In this document: piece after piece, positions 42,404 through 51,587 of the stretch
How positions within the stretch are numbered: the stretch's first letter is position 1
Layout: every line of letters starts with the position of its first letter
Assembly (NCBI RefSeq): GCF_000177335.1
Contig: NZ_ADFP01000047.1
Span: 1-64,000 of the forward strand
Origin: Pyramidobacter piscolens W5455
Lineage (GTDB): Bacteria; Synergistota; Synergistia; Synergistales; Dethiosulfovibrionaceae
DNA length: 64,000 nucleotides
Direction of reading: 5' to 3'
Translations under genes and position numbers: made by a program
The notes under the pieces: generated by a model
The model's input: only the letters and a program-made list of their open reading frames with translations
Database searches by the model: none
Told to the model about the DNA's origin: nothing

Positions 42404-43886
42404 TCTCGCGCAGTCTGTCAATGATCGACGTGCTGGAAAACCCCGGGAGCAGCGGCAGGATCTCCACTCTGCCGGCGTATGCGGCGCCGGCGATCCGCTC
42501 CGGCCGGTAGTCGCCGCCCTTGGCCAGGACATCCGGCCTGATCAGAGAAAGAAGCCGCTCCGGCGTGTCCTCGTCGAAAATCACCACGACGTCGACGCAT
42601 TCAAGGGCCGCCAGAACGGCAGCTCGGTCCAGCTCGCCGTTGATCGGACGCGCCTCGCCTTTCAGCTTTTTTACCGAGCGGTCGGAGTTGAGGCCGACGA
42701 TCAGACGGTTGCCCAAAGCTCTGGCGCGTGTCAGCGAATCGACATGGCCGGCGTGAAAGACGTCGAAGCAGCCGTTCGTGAAGACCACTTTCTTCCCTTG
42801 CGCCTTCCATTCCTTCACCCGCCGTACCGCCGCGGCCGCGTCGAGAACCTTGTGGCCGCCGGAGAGCGGATGCGCTTTCGCCTGAGAAAGACACAGCTCT
42901 TTCAACTCCCGATAGGAGATCGGATACGTACCGGCCTTGCCGATCACCACTTTGGCCGCCGCATTCGACAGCCGGCAGCAGTTCCGCCAGTCGACGCCGC
43001 AGGCGCGGAAAAAAGCGACCGCGGCAATAACGGTGTCGCCGGCGCCGGAAACGTCGTAAACGTCGACCGCCTGAGACGGTTCGTCAAAACACTCCCGCTC
43101 GCCGACGAACGTGCTGCCCTTTTCGGAACGGGTGACCAGCAGATTGTTCAGCCCAAAGGAAGAACGAACCTTCCGCGCCTGAGCCGCGAGCGCTTCGTCG
43201 TCGTCATTCGAGATCGGAAGTCCGGCCGCGTCCGAAAGCTCTTTCACGTTGGGAGTGACCAGTTCGGCCCCGGCATAGCGCTGCCAATCCCGACCTTTGG
43301 GATCGACGAAAACCGGGATCCGATGCGCCCGGCACAGCTCGACGACCTTGCGGCACAACGAAAACGAACACATCCCCTTGCCGTAATCGGAGAGAATGAC
43401 CGCGCTCAGACGACGCGCGGCGAGTTCCGACAGGCGGACGAGAAGTTCGCCCTCCGATTCCGGGTCCAGCGGGAGGATATCCTCATGATCAAGCCTCATC
43501 ATCTGCTGACGCCCGTTGCCGATGACGCGCGTTTTCACGGTCGTCGTCTCCTTATGGAACGGGAACAGTTCGACGCTTCCCCGGGACGAACCGTTCACGG
43601 CGTCCACAAGCTTCAGGACTTCCCGCGCCGCCGGATCCCCGCCGAGCTGAGCGAAGCACTTGACGTCCGCCCCCAGCCCGCAGAGATTGGCGACGACGTT
43701 GCCCGCTCCGCCGAGGACGCTCCTTTCACTCTGAAACTTCACGACCGGGATCGGCGCTTCGGGGGAGATCCGCTCCACGCTGCCGTAAAGATACCGGTCG
43801 AGCATGAGGTCGCCGACGACGGCGACTGTACATGGAGAAAGCCGCTCGACCCGTTCTATGATCTTTGCAAGAGTGCCTTCGGACAA
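42396..43886 (-). CDS. hldE: Bifunctional heptose 7-phosphate kinase / heptose 1-phosphate adenylyltransferase
   Basis: Makes heptose 1,7-bisphosphate and, after GmhB, ADP-heptose. The N-terminal ribokinase-like domain has GDLMLDRYLYG and the anion hole DVSGAGDTV; the C-terminal nucleotidyltransferase domain (from about 355) has FTNGCFDVFHAGH. The 496-aa length matches E. coli HldE. No ATG fits; the start is taken as TTG at 43886 with AAAGGGG 9 nt upstream, inside the end of the preceding GT9 gene. No hldD epimerase gene is in the window. Confidence 0.94.
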   Translation of the reverse strand: MSEGTLAKIIERVERLSPCTVAVVGDLMLDRYLYGSVERISPEAPIPVVKFQSERSVLGGAGNVVANLCGLGADVKCFAQLGGDPAAREVLKLVDAVNGSSRGSVELFPFHKETTTVKTRVIGNGRQQMMRLDHEDILPLDPESEGELLVRLSELAARRLSAVILSDYGKGMCSFSLCRKVVELCRAHRIPVFVDPKGRDWQRYAGAELVTPNVKELSDAAGLPISNDDDEALAAQARKVRSSFGLNNLLVTRSEKGSTFVGERECFDEPSQAVDVYDVSGAGDTVIAAVAFFRACGVDWRNCCRLSNAAAKVVIGKAGTYPISYRELKELCLSQAKAHPLSGGHKVLDAAAAVRRVKEWKAQGKKVVFTNGCFDVFHAGHVDSLTRARALGNRLIVGLNSDRSVKKLKGEARPINGELDRAAVLAALECVDVVVIFDEDTPERLLSLIRPDVLAKGGDYRPERIAGAAYAGRVEILPLLPGFSSTSIIDRLRENE

Positions 43887-43893
43887 AGCGGAT

Positions 43894-44898
43894 TCACCCC
43901 TTTTGCGGGAAAATAGATTCCAGAATTTCCTCTGCGGCTTTGATGACCTTCTGCGGAGCAATACGTTCCATGCAGGGCAAATCGCATTTCCAATCCAAAC
44001 ACCCCATCTTTTCGCAGGATGTATAAACAACCTTGTCAAAGCTTTGCGTATAAGAGATCGAGAGCGACGTCGGGCCGAACATCGCGATCACCGGAGTCCC
44101 CAGCGCCCGCGCCATGTGAAGCGGCCCGGTGTCGGCGGCGACGACAAAAGAAGCGTCAGCCAACACGCAGAGCAATTCCGACGTCGAAAGTTTGTCTACC
44201 CAATCGAGAACTCTCTGTCCAGAGCACTGTGCCATAATCTCTCGAGCCATCTTTTTTTCTTCGGCGCCAGAGCCCAGAAGCACCGCCAGACAGTTTTTCT
44301 CCGAAAGAAAATGAATCAGCTGCGCCCAATAGGGAACGGGCCAGCGCTTGCGCGCCTTGCTGGCTCCGATGGCCAGGGCGGCGCAACACCGCGTGTTTTC
44401 TCTTTCGATACATGGGGCAACACGCGAGTCCCCCTCCGGACGCACCAAGGAACTGCGAATTTGTTTTTCTAGACAGGGAGGAATGCCTAATTGCCCCAAG
44501 ACGGCATAGACATCTTGGTTATAAACAAACTGAAAATGCCGATGGAAGCCGATCTTCAACGGAATGTGCGTAAGCAGGGTCAACAAGGCCGTGCGATCGT
44601 TGTCCTGCAAGTTAAACAGGATATCAAACTTCTCGTTGCGAACGCGCGAAATCAGTTTAAGAAAACCCCGCCACCCCTCTTTTCGGTCCCACGGTATTAC
44701 CTTGTCGATCCATGGCATGTATTCTGCAAAGGGACCGTAATTTTTTTCCGTGAGCCATGACAGTTCAAAAAAAGGGAAAAGCTCTTTCAGTCTCCTGCCG
44801 ATATGAGCCGTAAGAACGATATCACCGAGAGATGAAAGACGAACAAACAAAACTTTCGCTTTGATATTGTTATCCAGAGCCACCCGCGGAAAATTCAT
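43894..44898 (-). CDS. Glycosyltransferase family 9 (heptosyltransferase-like)
   Basis: A 334-aa GT-B fold enzyme related to WaaC/WaaF, which transfer heptose from ADP-heptose to the LPS core. It opens with VLFVRLSSLGDIVLTA and has the acceptor/donor loop AADTGPLHMARALGTPVIAMFG near residue 250. The base composition is lower in G+C (about 45% in sampled 60-base lines) than its neighbours, hinting at transfer. It overlaps the next GT9 gene by 4 nt. The specific linkage cannot be told from sequence. Confidence 0.88.
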   Translation of the reverse strand: MNFPRVALDNNIKAKVLFVRLSSLGDIVLTAHIGRRLKELFPFFELSWLTEKNYGPFAEYMPWIDKVIPWDRKEGWRGFLKLISRVRNEKFDILFNLQDNDRTALLTLLTHIPLKIGFHRHFQFVYNQDVYAVLGQLGIPPCLEKQIRSSLVRPEGDSRVAPCIERENTRCCAALAIGASKARKRWPVPYWAQLIHFLSEKNCLAVLLGSGAEEKKMAREIMAQCSGQRVLDWVDKLSTSELLCVLADASFVVAADTGPLHMARALGTPVIAMFGPTSLSISYTQSFDKVVYTSCEKMGCLDWKCDLPCMERIAPQKVIKAAEEILESIFPQKG

Positions 44899-45917
44899 TT
44901 TCGCCCCTCGTCACAGTCAATCGACGCCGCAAGGATTTTTCTCGCCGCCGCCCACACGTCGTCCACCGGGATCTGCTTCAAGCAATTATCGCGCCCGATC
45001 GGACAATTCGCGCCCTCGTCGCGGCAAAAAGATTTCGGGCACGTCTTGGGAAAAACGATTTCATGCCTGTTTCCCCACGGGCCATACCGCCACGGATCCG
45101 TCGTGCCGAAAATGCCGACCGTCGGCGTTCCCATGGCGCTGGCCATATGAAGGCCGCCGCAGTCATTCGTGACATACAGGCACGCCGCGGCCAGGCGCGA
45201 AGCGCTGATCGGCATGGGGACCGGTCCCGAAAAATCGAGCGCCTTCGGCACCGAAGCCAGAACCGGCGCGGCCGCGGCCTGCTCCTCGGCAGAATAGCCC
45301 ATCACGGCAACTTTATACCCTTGATCGCCCAAACGACGTCCCAGCGCCGCAAAGTTTTCGGCGGGCCAGCGTTTGAAAGCGCGCCCTCCGGGATTCAAAA
45401 TCACCAGCTTGTTCCGATAGGGAGCCAGCTCACGCTGGACGCCGCGGTGGATATCCCTGGGGACGTAAAGCCTCATGCTTCGACTTCTCAGCGGCACGCC
45501 CAGAGTTTGCATACAATAGAGATTTCTTTCCGCTTCATGCACCTTTCGCGGCAAAAAAACTTCCCGCCACCCCCAGAGCGGCCGGTACCGGCAGTTCATG
45601 AACAATGGGATCAACGTGCTGCGCAGATCGACGATCAGATCGTACTTTCCCGCGCGAAACTCGCGGATCGCCCGAACGCGTCCCCGCCATCCATTATACG
45701 GGGAATCCGGCTTGCCGCGGTCGTAAAATTTTATTTCATCCCACATGGGGTCATCGGCAAGCATTGCAGAAACTTGAGCGTTCGCGCAAATCGTGAAGTG
45801 CGCGTGAGGCAGATACATCCTCAAATTATACAGGGCCGCGCTGCTCAGCAGCATGTCGCCGATGCACGAGAGCCCGACGACGAGGACTCGTTCGATTTCG
45901 GACGGCTCAATCTTCAT
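44895..45917 (-). CDS. Glycosyltransferase family 9 (heptosyltransferase II-like)
   Basis: A second 340-aa GT9 enzyme. VLVVGLSCIGDMLLSSA is at the N-terminus, NPGGRAFKRWPAENFAALG the phosphate-binding stretch in the middle, and NDCGGLHMASAMGTPTVGIFG the donor loop. A C-terminal cluster of cysteines (CPKSFCRDEGANCPIGRDNC) is a feature of a subset of GT9 proteins, possibly a metal or disulfide site. The ATG at 45917 overlaps the stop of the upstream DHS-like gene by 11 nt. Confidence 0.88.
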   Translation of the reverse strand: MKIEPSEIERVLVVGLSCIGDMLLSSAALYNLRMYLPHAHFTICANAQVSAMLADDPMWDEIKFYDRGKPDSPYNGWRGRVRAIREFRAGKYDLIVDLRSTLIPLFMNCRYRPLWGWREVFLPRKVHEAERNLYCMQTLGVPLRSRSMRLYVPRDIHRGVQRELAPYRNKLVILNPGGRAFKRWPAENFAALGRRLGDQGYKVAVMGYSAEEQAAAAPVLASVPKALDFSGPVPMPISASRLAAACLYVTNDCGGLHMASAMGTPTVGIFGTTDPWRYGPWGNRHEIVFPKTCPKSFCRDEGANCPIGRDNCLKQIPVDDVWAAARKILAASIDCDEGRK

Positions 45918-46896
45918 CGCGGCGCGCCTCATCTCTCGGCAAATGCAAACTTCCCGCCTCGAACTCCCTGACGGCGGCGCCAAGCAGCGGAATCATGATC
46001 TCATGATGTCCGGTGATGGCGTACCCTCTCCCGGAATTTTGCACCGGACGGGTGACGACGTTCATGCGGGGCCGATAATGCTGGATCATGTCCATATTGA
46101 CCGTGGTAAAGTTTTTGATCTTGAAGCCTAAATTTCTGGCGAGAGAAAGCGCCTTGAGAAAAACTTCGGGCATGATCACGGCGCTTCCCAAGTTCAAAAT
46201 CACCCCGCCTTCAAGCCGGGAAACGGATGCGGCAAAGATGCGGAAATCCCTCAGCGACGCATCGCCGATGTCCGCCCCGACGGCGCTGGGATGCTGATGT
46301 ACGATATCCGTCCCCAAAGCGACGTGAACCGTATAAGGAATATTCAGCCGGGCCGCCTGGACCGAAAGGCAGAGGCGGTCGTAAGGAGCCCGTTTTTCCG
46401 CCAGCAGAGCGCCAAGAGCCTCGCCCAAACCTTCTTTGCCGAGACGGGCGCGGGAGGCGGCGTGATTCAACACGTCCGCCGTATCCGCCGCCATGCCGAA
46501 AGAGCCGTCTTCAATCTGCGCGGCCACGTCTTCCGAAGTGCGACCGCACAACGCCAACTCGGTATCGTGGATGGCGGCGGCGCCGTTCGACGCGAAATGC
46601 GTGATAAAGCCGTCTTTCGCCAGATCCAGCAGAAAAGGAATACACCCGCACTTGACGACGTGACCGCCGAACATGGCGATCACGGCGCGGCCATTTTTTT
46701 TCGCCTGCACGATCGCCGCGGCGACTTCGAGAAGGTCTTTGGCCTTCAGGACGTTCGGAAGGCCGAGAAAGAATTCCCCCACGCTCATGCCGTGGCGGTA
46801 GGCTTTCCCTTCGCTCGCCGCAGTGACAAGAGAAGGACGTTCTCTTGCCTGATACGTTTTTGCCTTGGTCGGATCCAACTCCATAAAACGGCTCAT
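45907..46896 (-). CDS. Deoxyhypusine-synthase-like protein of unknown function (LPS locus)
   Basis: A 329-aa protein I could not name. Residues about 71-120 (AVIAMFGGHVVKCGCIPFLL and the following ASNGAAAIHDTE) resemble the DHS-type NAD-binding Rossmann region: a Gly-rich loop, a helix, then a short TAGG-like turn. Downstream features include VALGTDIVHQHPS and ILNLGSAVIMPEVFLKAL. Hypusine is not made in bacteria, so a DHS-related enzyme on another substrate is likelier. It lies in the core-glycosylation operon between a polymerase-like gene and heptosyltransferases. The ATG at 46896 has AGAGG upstream. Confidence 0.6.
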   Translation of the reverse strand: MSRFMELDPTKAKTYQARERPSLVTAASEGKAYRHGMSVGEFFLGLPNVLKAKDLLEVAAAIVQAKKNGRAVIAMFGGHVVKCGCIPFLLDLAKDGFITHFASNGAAAIHDTELALCGRTSEDVAAQIEDGSFGMAADTADVLNHAASRARLGKEGLGEALGALLAEKRAPYDRLCLSVQAARLNIPYTVHVALGTDIVHQHPSAVGADIGDASLRDFRIFAASVSRLEGGVILNLGSAVIMPEVFLKALSLARNLGFKIKNFTTVNMDMIQHYRPRMNVVTRPVQNSGRGYAITGHHEIMIPLLGAAVREFEAGSLHLPRDEARRDED

Positions 46897-46942
46897 TGCC
46901 ACGCCTCTTTCATCATATCGGTAAAAATCACGTCGAGCGCGG

Positions 46943-48208
46943 TTATGATTTCTCACAAGGCGAACCGCGCCCATCCGGCAAAATCAGCAGAATTCCCCAA
47001 AAACACCAGAACATCACCGACGTATCGCGGCGTCCCATGAGAACGTCGGCGGTCAGCGCGTAGGCCAGCACGGTCAACAGCAGGATGAAAAGGGCGACGC
47101 CCCACGGGAAGGACCGTCCGTTCTCCGTTCGCGCCAGCCGGAAAGCTTTCTTCAAAGAGACGGCATACGCCGCCAGAAAAAGCACGAGGCCGGGGATCCC
47201 GGCAAGATAGGCGACGTTCAGAAACGTCGAATGCGGGTGCATGCCGTTCGCCTGATACTTCAGCCCCAACTCGTCGGCTTTCGTTCGGAAAAGTTCATGA
47301 TACAGGCGCAGAAATTTCTCTCCGCCCCATCCTGTAATGGGACGCTTCCGGATCAGATAGGCCGAGGCGTTCCAGATCTCGTTGCGATACGTCGTAAACG
47401 CTCCCATGTCCCGCATCGACGTAACCTGCCGATATTCCGTCGCGATTTTTCTCCACAGGCTGCCTCCGGAACGAGCGTTGATCGCGACACAGGCCAGCAC
47501 GAGCACGACGGCCCCGCTCGCGAGAAACGAGATCCCGATCTTCTTGAATCTGGAAGCCCAGTAGAGCAGAAAACATCCGCCGATCGCCGCGGCCATCCAC
47601 GCCCCTGAAGAAAAAGACAAAAAAACGACAAGACACGCGGGAACAACGATAAGCACGCGCCGGACAAGTCCTTCGGCGCACCAGAACGCATAGCAAACAA
47701 GGGGCGGCAGCAGCAGCAGGCCGAGCAGCCCCAGATTATTCCCGTTCTCCAAAGAACGATTGGGGAAATAGCCGATAAAGCCCAATTCCCGCAGCAGGTT
47801 TCCAAAGAGAATCAATACGCTCGCCCAGACAAAAAGACGCATCATTTTTCGGCGGCTCGTCTCGCGAGTCAGGAAACGCGCCGCAAAATACATGCCGAGG
47901 AAAACTTCCCAAAAGATGGTGACATTTCTGCCGTAGCCGTCCACATCATGGAACGTCAAAAGCCCCACGGCAGCACTCCAGAGGCATAACGCCAGCCAAC
48001 ATCCAAGGACGATTTTCCCGGTTCGGTCCAGATTCTTCAAGCGGAAAGGCACATGATATTTTATTCTGCCGACAGTCATCAGGATCAGACACAGTGCCCA
48101 TAAAACATAGTGGACGACGGGTCCTAAAGGAGACAGGCACACGGAGGCCAGATACAAATTTACGAGGACATTCTCGATGGTGTCTGCTTTGGAGCTCTCT
48201 TTCGTCAT
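46943..48208 (-). CDS. O-antigen ligase/polymerase-family membrane protein
   Basis: A 421-aa polytopic protein with about ten to eleven transmembrane helices and a large extracytoplasmic loop (about 245-320) bearing the family signature RNEIWNASAYLIRKRPITGWG and HPHSTFLNVAYLAGIPGL, which contains the conserved His of the PF04932 Wzy_C group. It may ligate O-chains to the lipid A core (WaaL) or polymerise repeats (Wzy). The ATG at 48208 follows the preceding gene's stop by one base; a reading to 48244 is not favoured. Confidence 0.82.
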   Translation of the reverse strand: MTKESSKADTIENVLVNLYLASVCLSPLGPVVHYVLWALCLILMTVGRIKYHVPFRLKNLDRTGKIVLGCWLALCLWSAAVGLLTFHDVDGYGRNVTIFWEVFLGMYFAARFLTRETSRRKMMRLFVWASVLILFGNLLRELGFIGYFPNRSLENGNNLGLLGLLLLPPLVCYAFWCAEGLVRRVLIVVPACLVVFLSFSSGAWMAAAIGGCFLLYWASRFKKIGISFLASGAVVLVLACVAINARSGGSLWRKIATEYRQVTSMRDMGAFTTYRNEIWNASAYLIRKRPITGWGGEKFLRLYHELFRTKADELGLKYQANGMHPHSTFLNVAYLAGIPGLVLFLAAYAVSLKKAFRLARTENGRSFPWGVALFILLLTVLAYALTADVLMGRRDTSVMFWCFWGILLILPDGRGSPCEKS

Positions 48209-48209
48209 T

Positions 48210-49307
48210 TCAACTCTTCTTTCCGGTGCGAAGGGTTCGCTCATTTGAAATCTGCAACGTCCTTTTGTAGAGCGCCACGGTCTGAACGGCGATCCTGCTC
48301 ACGCTCACTTCCGCCGCGCTCTTCGACGCGTTTTCCGAGAGCTTGCGGCGCAAAGAGGGATCCATCCCCCGCATCATCAGAACGCTCAAAAACTTCACGT
48401 CGGACGGGCGGAACAACAGGCCGTTCTCTCCGTCTTCGACAATGTCCAACGTGCCCCCGATATCCGTAGCGATCGGCACGACCCCGGCCGCCATCGCCTC
48501 GATGAGCATCAGGCTGAACCCTTCCGGCTTTTTCGAGGTCTGCACGAAAAGGTCAGCCGCCCACAGCCACGGCCTGACATCGGCCGCAAAAGGGAAAAAA
48601 CGCACACGGTGTTCCAATTCCAAAAGGCGGGCCAGTTCTTTCAGGCTCGCTTCCTCAGGGCCGCTGCCGACAAGCCAAAAATGCGCCTTCACATCCTTTG
48701 GCAACAGCGCCACGGCGCGCAGATAATCGTCCCACGCTTTCCAACCGACAAAACGCCCCATTCCCAAAATCACGGTTTCATCGCCGCGAACGGAAAGCTG
48801 CCGGCGAAACTGTCGGCGCACCTCGGCATCGCGAACGTATTTTTCGGATAAAACGGGATTGAGAATCGTCTCCGTAAGAAACGCGCGCTTTAATTTCAAG
48901 CTCCTGATATGCTCCGTAACGGCTGACGAGCAGCCGATCACGACGTCGGAGTGGCGATAGTATTTCGCTTTCGGATATTTGTCGAACGTCGACACGACGG
49001 GAACGTCCTTCCTCAGTCCCCAATAGCCGCCGATCGCCGCGGCCGCAGAGAGCCTCGTATGGATCAGCTCCGGCTTCACGCGATCGATAAGACGCCCCAC
49101 GCCATAGGCGACGGCGGGCAGCCACTGCGCAACGGGAACGTACGTGGAATGTTCGATGTTCTCCCGTGCCAATCCGGCCGCCAAAGTGCCGCCGCCCCGG
49201 CAGATCACGTGGTTCTCGACGCCGCACTTCTCCAGTTCCTTCAGCAGTTGAATCCATGGCACCATCCAGGCCAAGCGGTTCTCGTCAACGTAATGCAGGA
49301 CTCTCAT
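48210..49307 (-). CDS. Glycosyltransferase family 4
   Basis: A 365-aa GT-B retaining glycosyltransferase. Donor-nucleotide features lie in the C-terminal half: LGMGRFVGWKAWDDYLRAVA, LVGSGPEEASLKELA and the E-x7-E region KPEGFSLMLIEAMAAGVVPI. The N-terminal half binds the acceptor. No strong ribosome site precedes the ATG. It is in the core/O-chain gene run, 1 nt before the polymerase-type gene and about 95 nt after the other GT4. Confidence 0.85.
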   Translation of the reverse strand: MRVLHYVDENRLAWMVPWIQLLKELEKCGVENHVICRGGGTLAAGLARENIEHSTYVPVAQWLPAVAYGVGRLIDRVKPELIHTRLSAAAAIGGYWGLRKDVPVVSTFDKYPKAKYYRHSDVVIGCSSAVTEHIRSLKLKRAFLTETILNPVLSEKYVRDAEVRRQFRRQLSVRGDETVILGMGRFVGWKAWDDYLRAVALLPKDVKAHFWLVGSGPEEASLKELARLLELEHRVRFFPFAADVRPWLWAADLFVQTSKKPEGFSLMLIEAMAAGVVPIATDIGGTLDIVEDGENGLLFRPSDVKFLSVLMMRGMDPSLRRKLSENASKSAAEVSVSRIAVQTVALYKRTLQISNERTLRTGKKS

Positions 49308-49402
49308 AGCATGTTATACCCTCTCAGTCATGCGTTTGGACCGGCCGTAAGAAAACTACGAATCGGTTTGCGGGAGAAAACGGGTTCATGACGACTGCTT
49401 CT

Positions 49403-50440
49403 TCATTTCTCGGCACATGGAGCGTTTAAATTTTGATATATCGCAAGCAATTTCCCGGCCATCTGCGCTTCCGTCAAAAGGACGCTTTCATCAAACTTTG
49501 GCGCAGCCTCGAGACAACCGCTCAGGACGCGCCGTAAACTACACGTCCATGCCGATATCTCCGAAGGCGGTAAAAGCTTTTCCCCTTCGAGGGCCAGCTC
49601 GCAAATCGCAGGCAGATCCGAGGCAAGCACAGGCACGCCCATCTTCACGGCAAGCATCAGCGTCAGCCCCATCCCTTCGGAAAGAGACGGCAAAACATAA
49701 CAGCTGCATTTCAGGAGCCTTTCGATAATATCCTCTTTATATCCCGTAAATTCAACCTGAGGAGCGACGTCCAAACTGACGGCGCGTTCTTCAAGCTCTC
49801 TTTTCTGCGGCCCGTCTCCGACGATCACGAATTTCCAACGGCGTATTCCTTCTTGTTTTAACAGCGCCAGAGCCTGCAAAACGGTGTCGATTCCCTTCAA
49901 ACGAGTCAGACGCCCAACGGCAAGGATCACCGGCGTGTCTCCGTCGCGAGGGCGCCACTGCGGCACGCTTTCGGGCAAACCATTGTAAATAACCTCGCTG
50001 TTTGCAGGAATGTATTCGCTGAGATCGTCCTTTACCGCTCGGCTGACGCAAATGACCTTATCGGCCCTTTTCAGCGGATACAGTCCTAAATTATGGCTGT
50101 ATACCGCGTGAGCGGTATACAGCCACGGGACATGGGCCAAAGAGCTGGCCCAGTTGGCGATCCACGCCGGCACGCGGGAGTGCGCGTGAATGATCTGCCA
50201 ATGCTCCTGTCTGACCCATTGGGCAACTTTTACCGCGCTGTACAGTCCCGTCAGCGGATTTTTTTTGTGCACGGGAAGATGGCGCACCAGCACTTTCGGG
50301 TCGAGCTGGCGTTCCATCTGCCCGCCGGCCGAGATCACCATGACCTCGTGCCCCTTTTTGACAAGTTCGTTCGAGAGGTCGATCACGTGCCGTTCGACGC
50401 CGCCGATCTGAAGCTCGGGGAGGATGTGGACGATTTTCAT
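49403..50440 (-). CDS. Glycosyltransferase family 4
   Basis: A 345-aa GT-B enzyme. HILPELQIGGVERHVIDLSN is at the N-terminus, LAVGRLTRLKGIDTVLQAL and the VGDGPQ loop follow, and the donor-binding LSEGMGLTLMLAVKMGVPVLA lies near residue 275. It is related to WaaG-like and capsule transferases; the sugar cannot be assigned. The ATG at 50440 overlaps the preceding ELM1-like gene's stop by 4 nt (ATGA). Confidence 0.87.
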   Translation of the reverse strand: MKIVHILPELQIGGVERHVIDLSNELVKKGHEVMVISAGGQMERQLDPKVLVRHLPVHKKNPLTGLYSAVKVAQWVRQEHWQIIHAHSRVPAWIANWASSLAHVPWLYTAHAVYSHNLGLYPLKRADKVICVSRAVKDDLSEYIPANSEVIYNGLPESVPQWRPRDGDTPVILAVGRLTRLKGIDTVLQALALLKQEGIRRWKFVIVGDGPQKRELEERAVSLDVAPQVEFTGYKEDIIERLLKCSCYVLPSLSEGMGLTLMLAVKMGVPVLASDLPAICELALEGEKLLPPSEISAWTCSLRRVLSGCLEAAPKFDESVLLTEAQMAGKLLAIYQNLNAPCAEK

Positions 50441-51585
50441 GGCAGCCATCTGTTCAGAATCCACCTCGCGGCTTTTTCGGCTTCGTTGAAGCCGCTCATC
50501 CCGTCAAGCGGCCGGCCGAGGAAATGACGAAGATCGTCGTCCAGATTGCGGGGGGTGACCAGGCACAGATAATTCTGGTTTTCGAAATCCTCGATCATTC
50601 TGTCGAAACGGGGGACGCCCCAGAGGCACCGGGTGGAGAGCAGCCGGGCGTCCACGAGCCATTCCGTCACTTCCTGCAGAAGCCGTTTGACACCGTGGTG
50701 ATGGCCGACGGTGATGACCGCCGTTTGCACGCCGGCGGTGACCGCTTCGGAGATCATCGAAACGGAGTCTTCGGTGCAGAAGACGCGCGAGCAGTGGCCG
50801 AGAATGCCGGGGACGGGATTTCTGGAATCCTGCGAGGCCAGCAGCAGCATCCGCACCACGCTGGTGTCCCCGCAGAGCTTGGAGATCGCCATCTCCGTCG
50901 CCGCCTGCGTGCGGCGCGAGGTCGTGATATACAGGTCGACGTTGGCGTCGGCGGCGGCGTCGAGCAGCGTCGGCAGGACTTTGTTCACCCAGAGGGGGGC
51001 GATCGAATAGTTCAAATCGTCGCCGCCGATGAGGATCCCCCACGCGTCTTTCTGATGCGGGGGATAATCGCTCAGCAGTTCCCGGCTTTGGCTCTCCAAA
51101 AGTTCCGGAGAAATGGAATTGGGGGCGCCCAGCGTGGCCAGAACGTTGCCGCCGCGGCGCCCGTCATGTTTGGGCACGACCGCCATATCGAAAGGCTTCG
51201 TGCCCAGGACGGAGGGCGTCATCACCACGCAGCTTTTCCCGTTGAATCTTTTGGCGAGAGCCAAACAATACGGCGCGGCCGTGCTTCCCGCGGAAAGGAA
51301 AAGGAGCGAACGCCGCTCCGGATTCAGCATGGCGACACGGTCAAGAAGTTCCTTGCCGCCGGCTCTCAAAAGCCAACGTTCCGCGCCCTGCGGAGACGCT
51401 TTGGGAAGGCGCCGGGCCCGCAGTTTGAGAGCTTTGATCCGCGCCGCTCCGTTTAAATGGGGAATGTCGAATTCCACCGCTTCGAAATCGGCGAGCCTCT
51501 GCATGCGGTCGCGTATTCCCCGGCTCTGGACGATATGTCCGCGGGTATTCTCGTTAAGAAGTATCAAAAGCGGTTTCAGATCCAT
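50437..51585 (-). CDS. ELM1/DUF1022-family protein
   Basis: A 382-aa protein of the family named after plant mitochondrial fission ELM1, which in bacteria usually sits in LPS-related loci. It has the GGDDLNYSIAP-like loop and SAGSTAAPYCLALA, both typical, and a probable GT-B-like fold. Its bacterial function is uncertain. It could be a glycosyltransferase or an organiser of envelope assembly. It lies 2 nt after larC and overlaps the GT4 gene. Confidence 0.8.
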   Translation of the reverse strand: MDLKPLLILLNENTRGHIVQSRGIRDRMQRLADFEAVEFDIPHLNGAARIKALKLRARRLPKASPQGAERWLLRAGGKELLDRVAMLNPERRSLLFLSAGSTAAPYCLALAKRFNGKSCVVMTPSVLGTKPFDMAVVPKHDGRRGGNVLATLGAPNSISPELLESQSRELLSDYPPHQKDAWGILIGGDDLNYSIAPLWVNKVLPTLLDAAADANVDLYITTSRRTQAATEMAISKLCGDTSVVRMLLLASQDSRNPVPGILGHCSRVFCTEDSVSMISEAVTAGVQTAVITVGHHHGVKRLLQEVTEWLVDARLLSTRCLWGVPRFDRMIEDFENQNYLCLVTPRNLDDDLRHFLGRPLDGMSGFNEAEKAARWILNRWLP

Positions 51586-51587
51586 TT

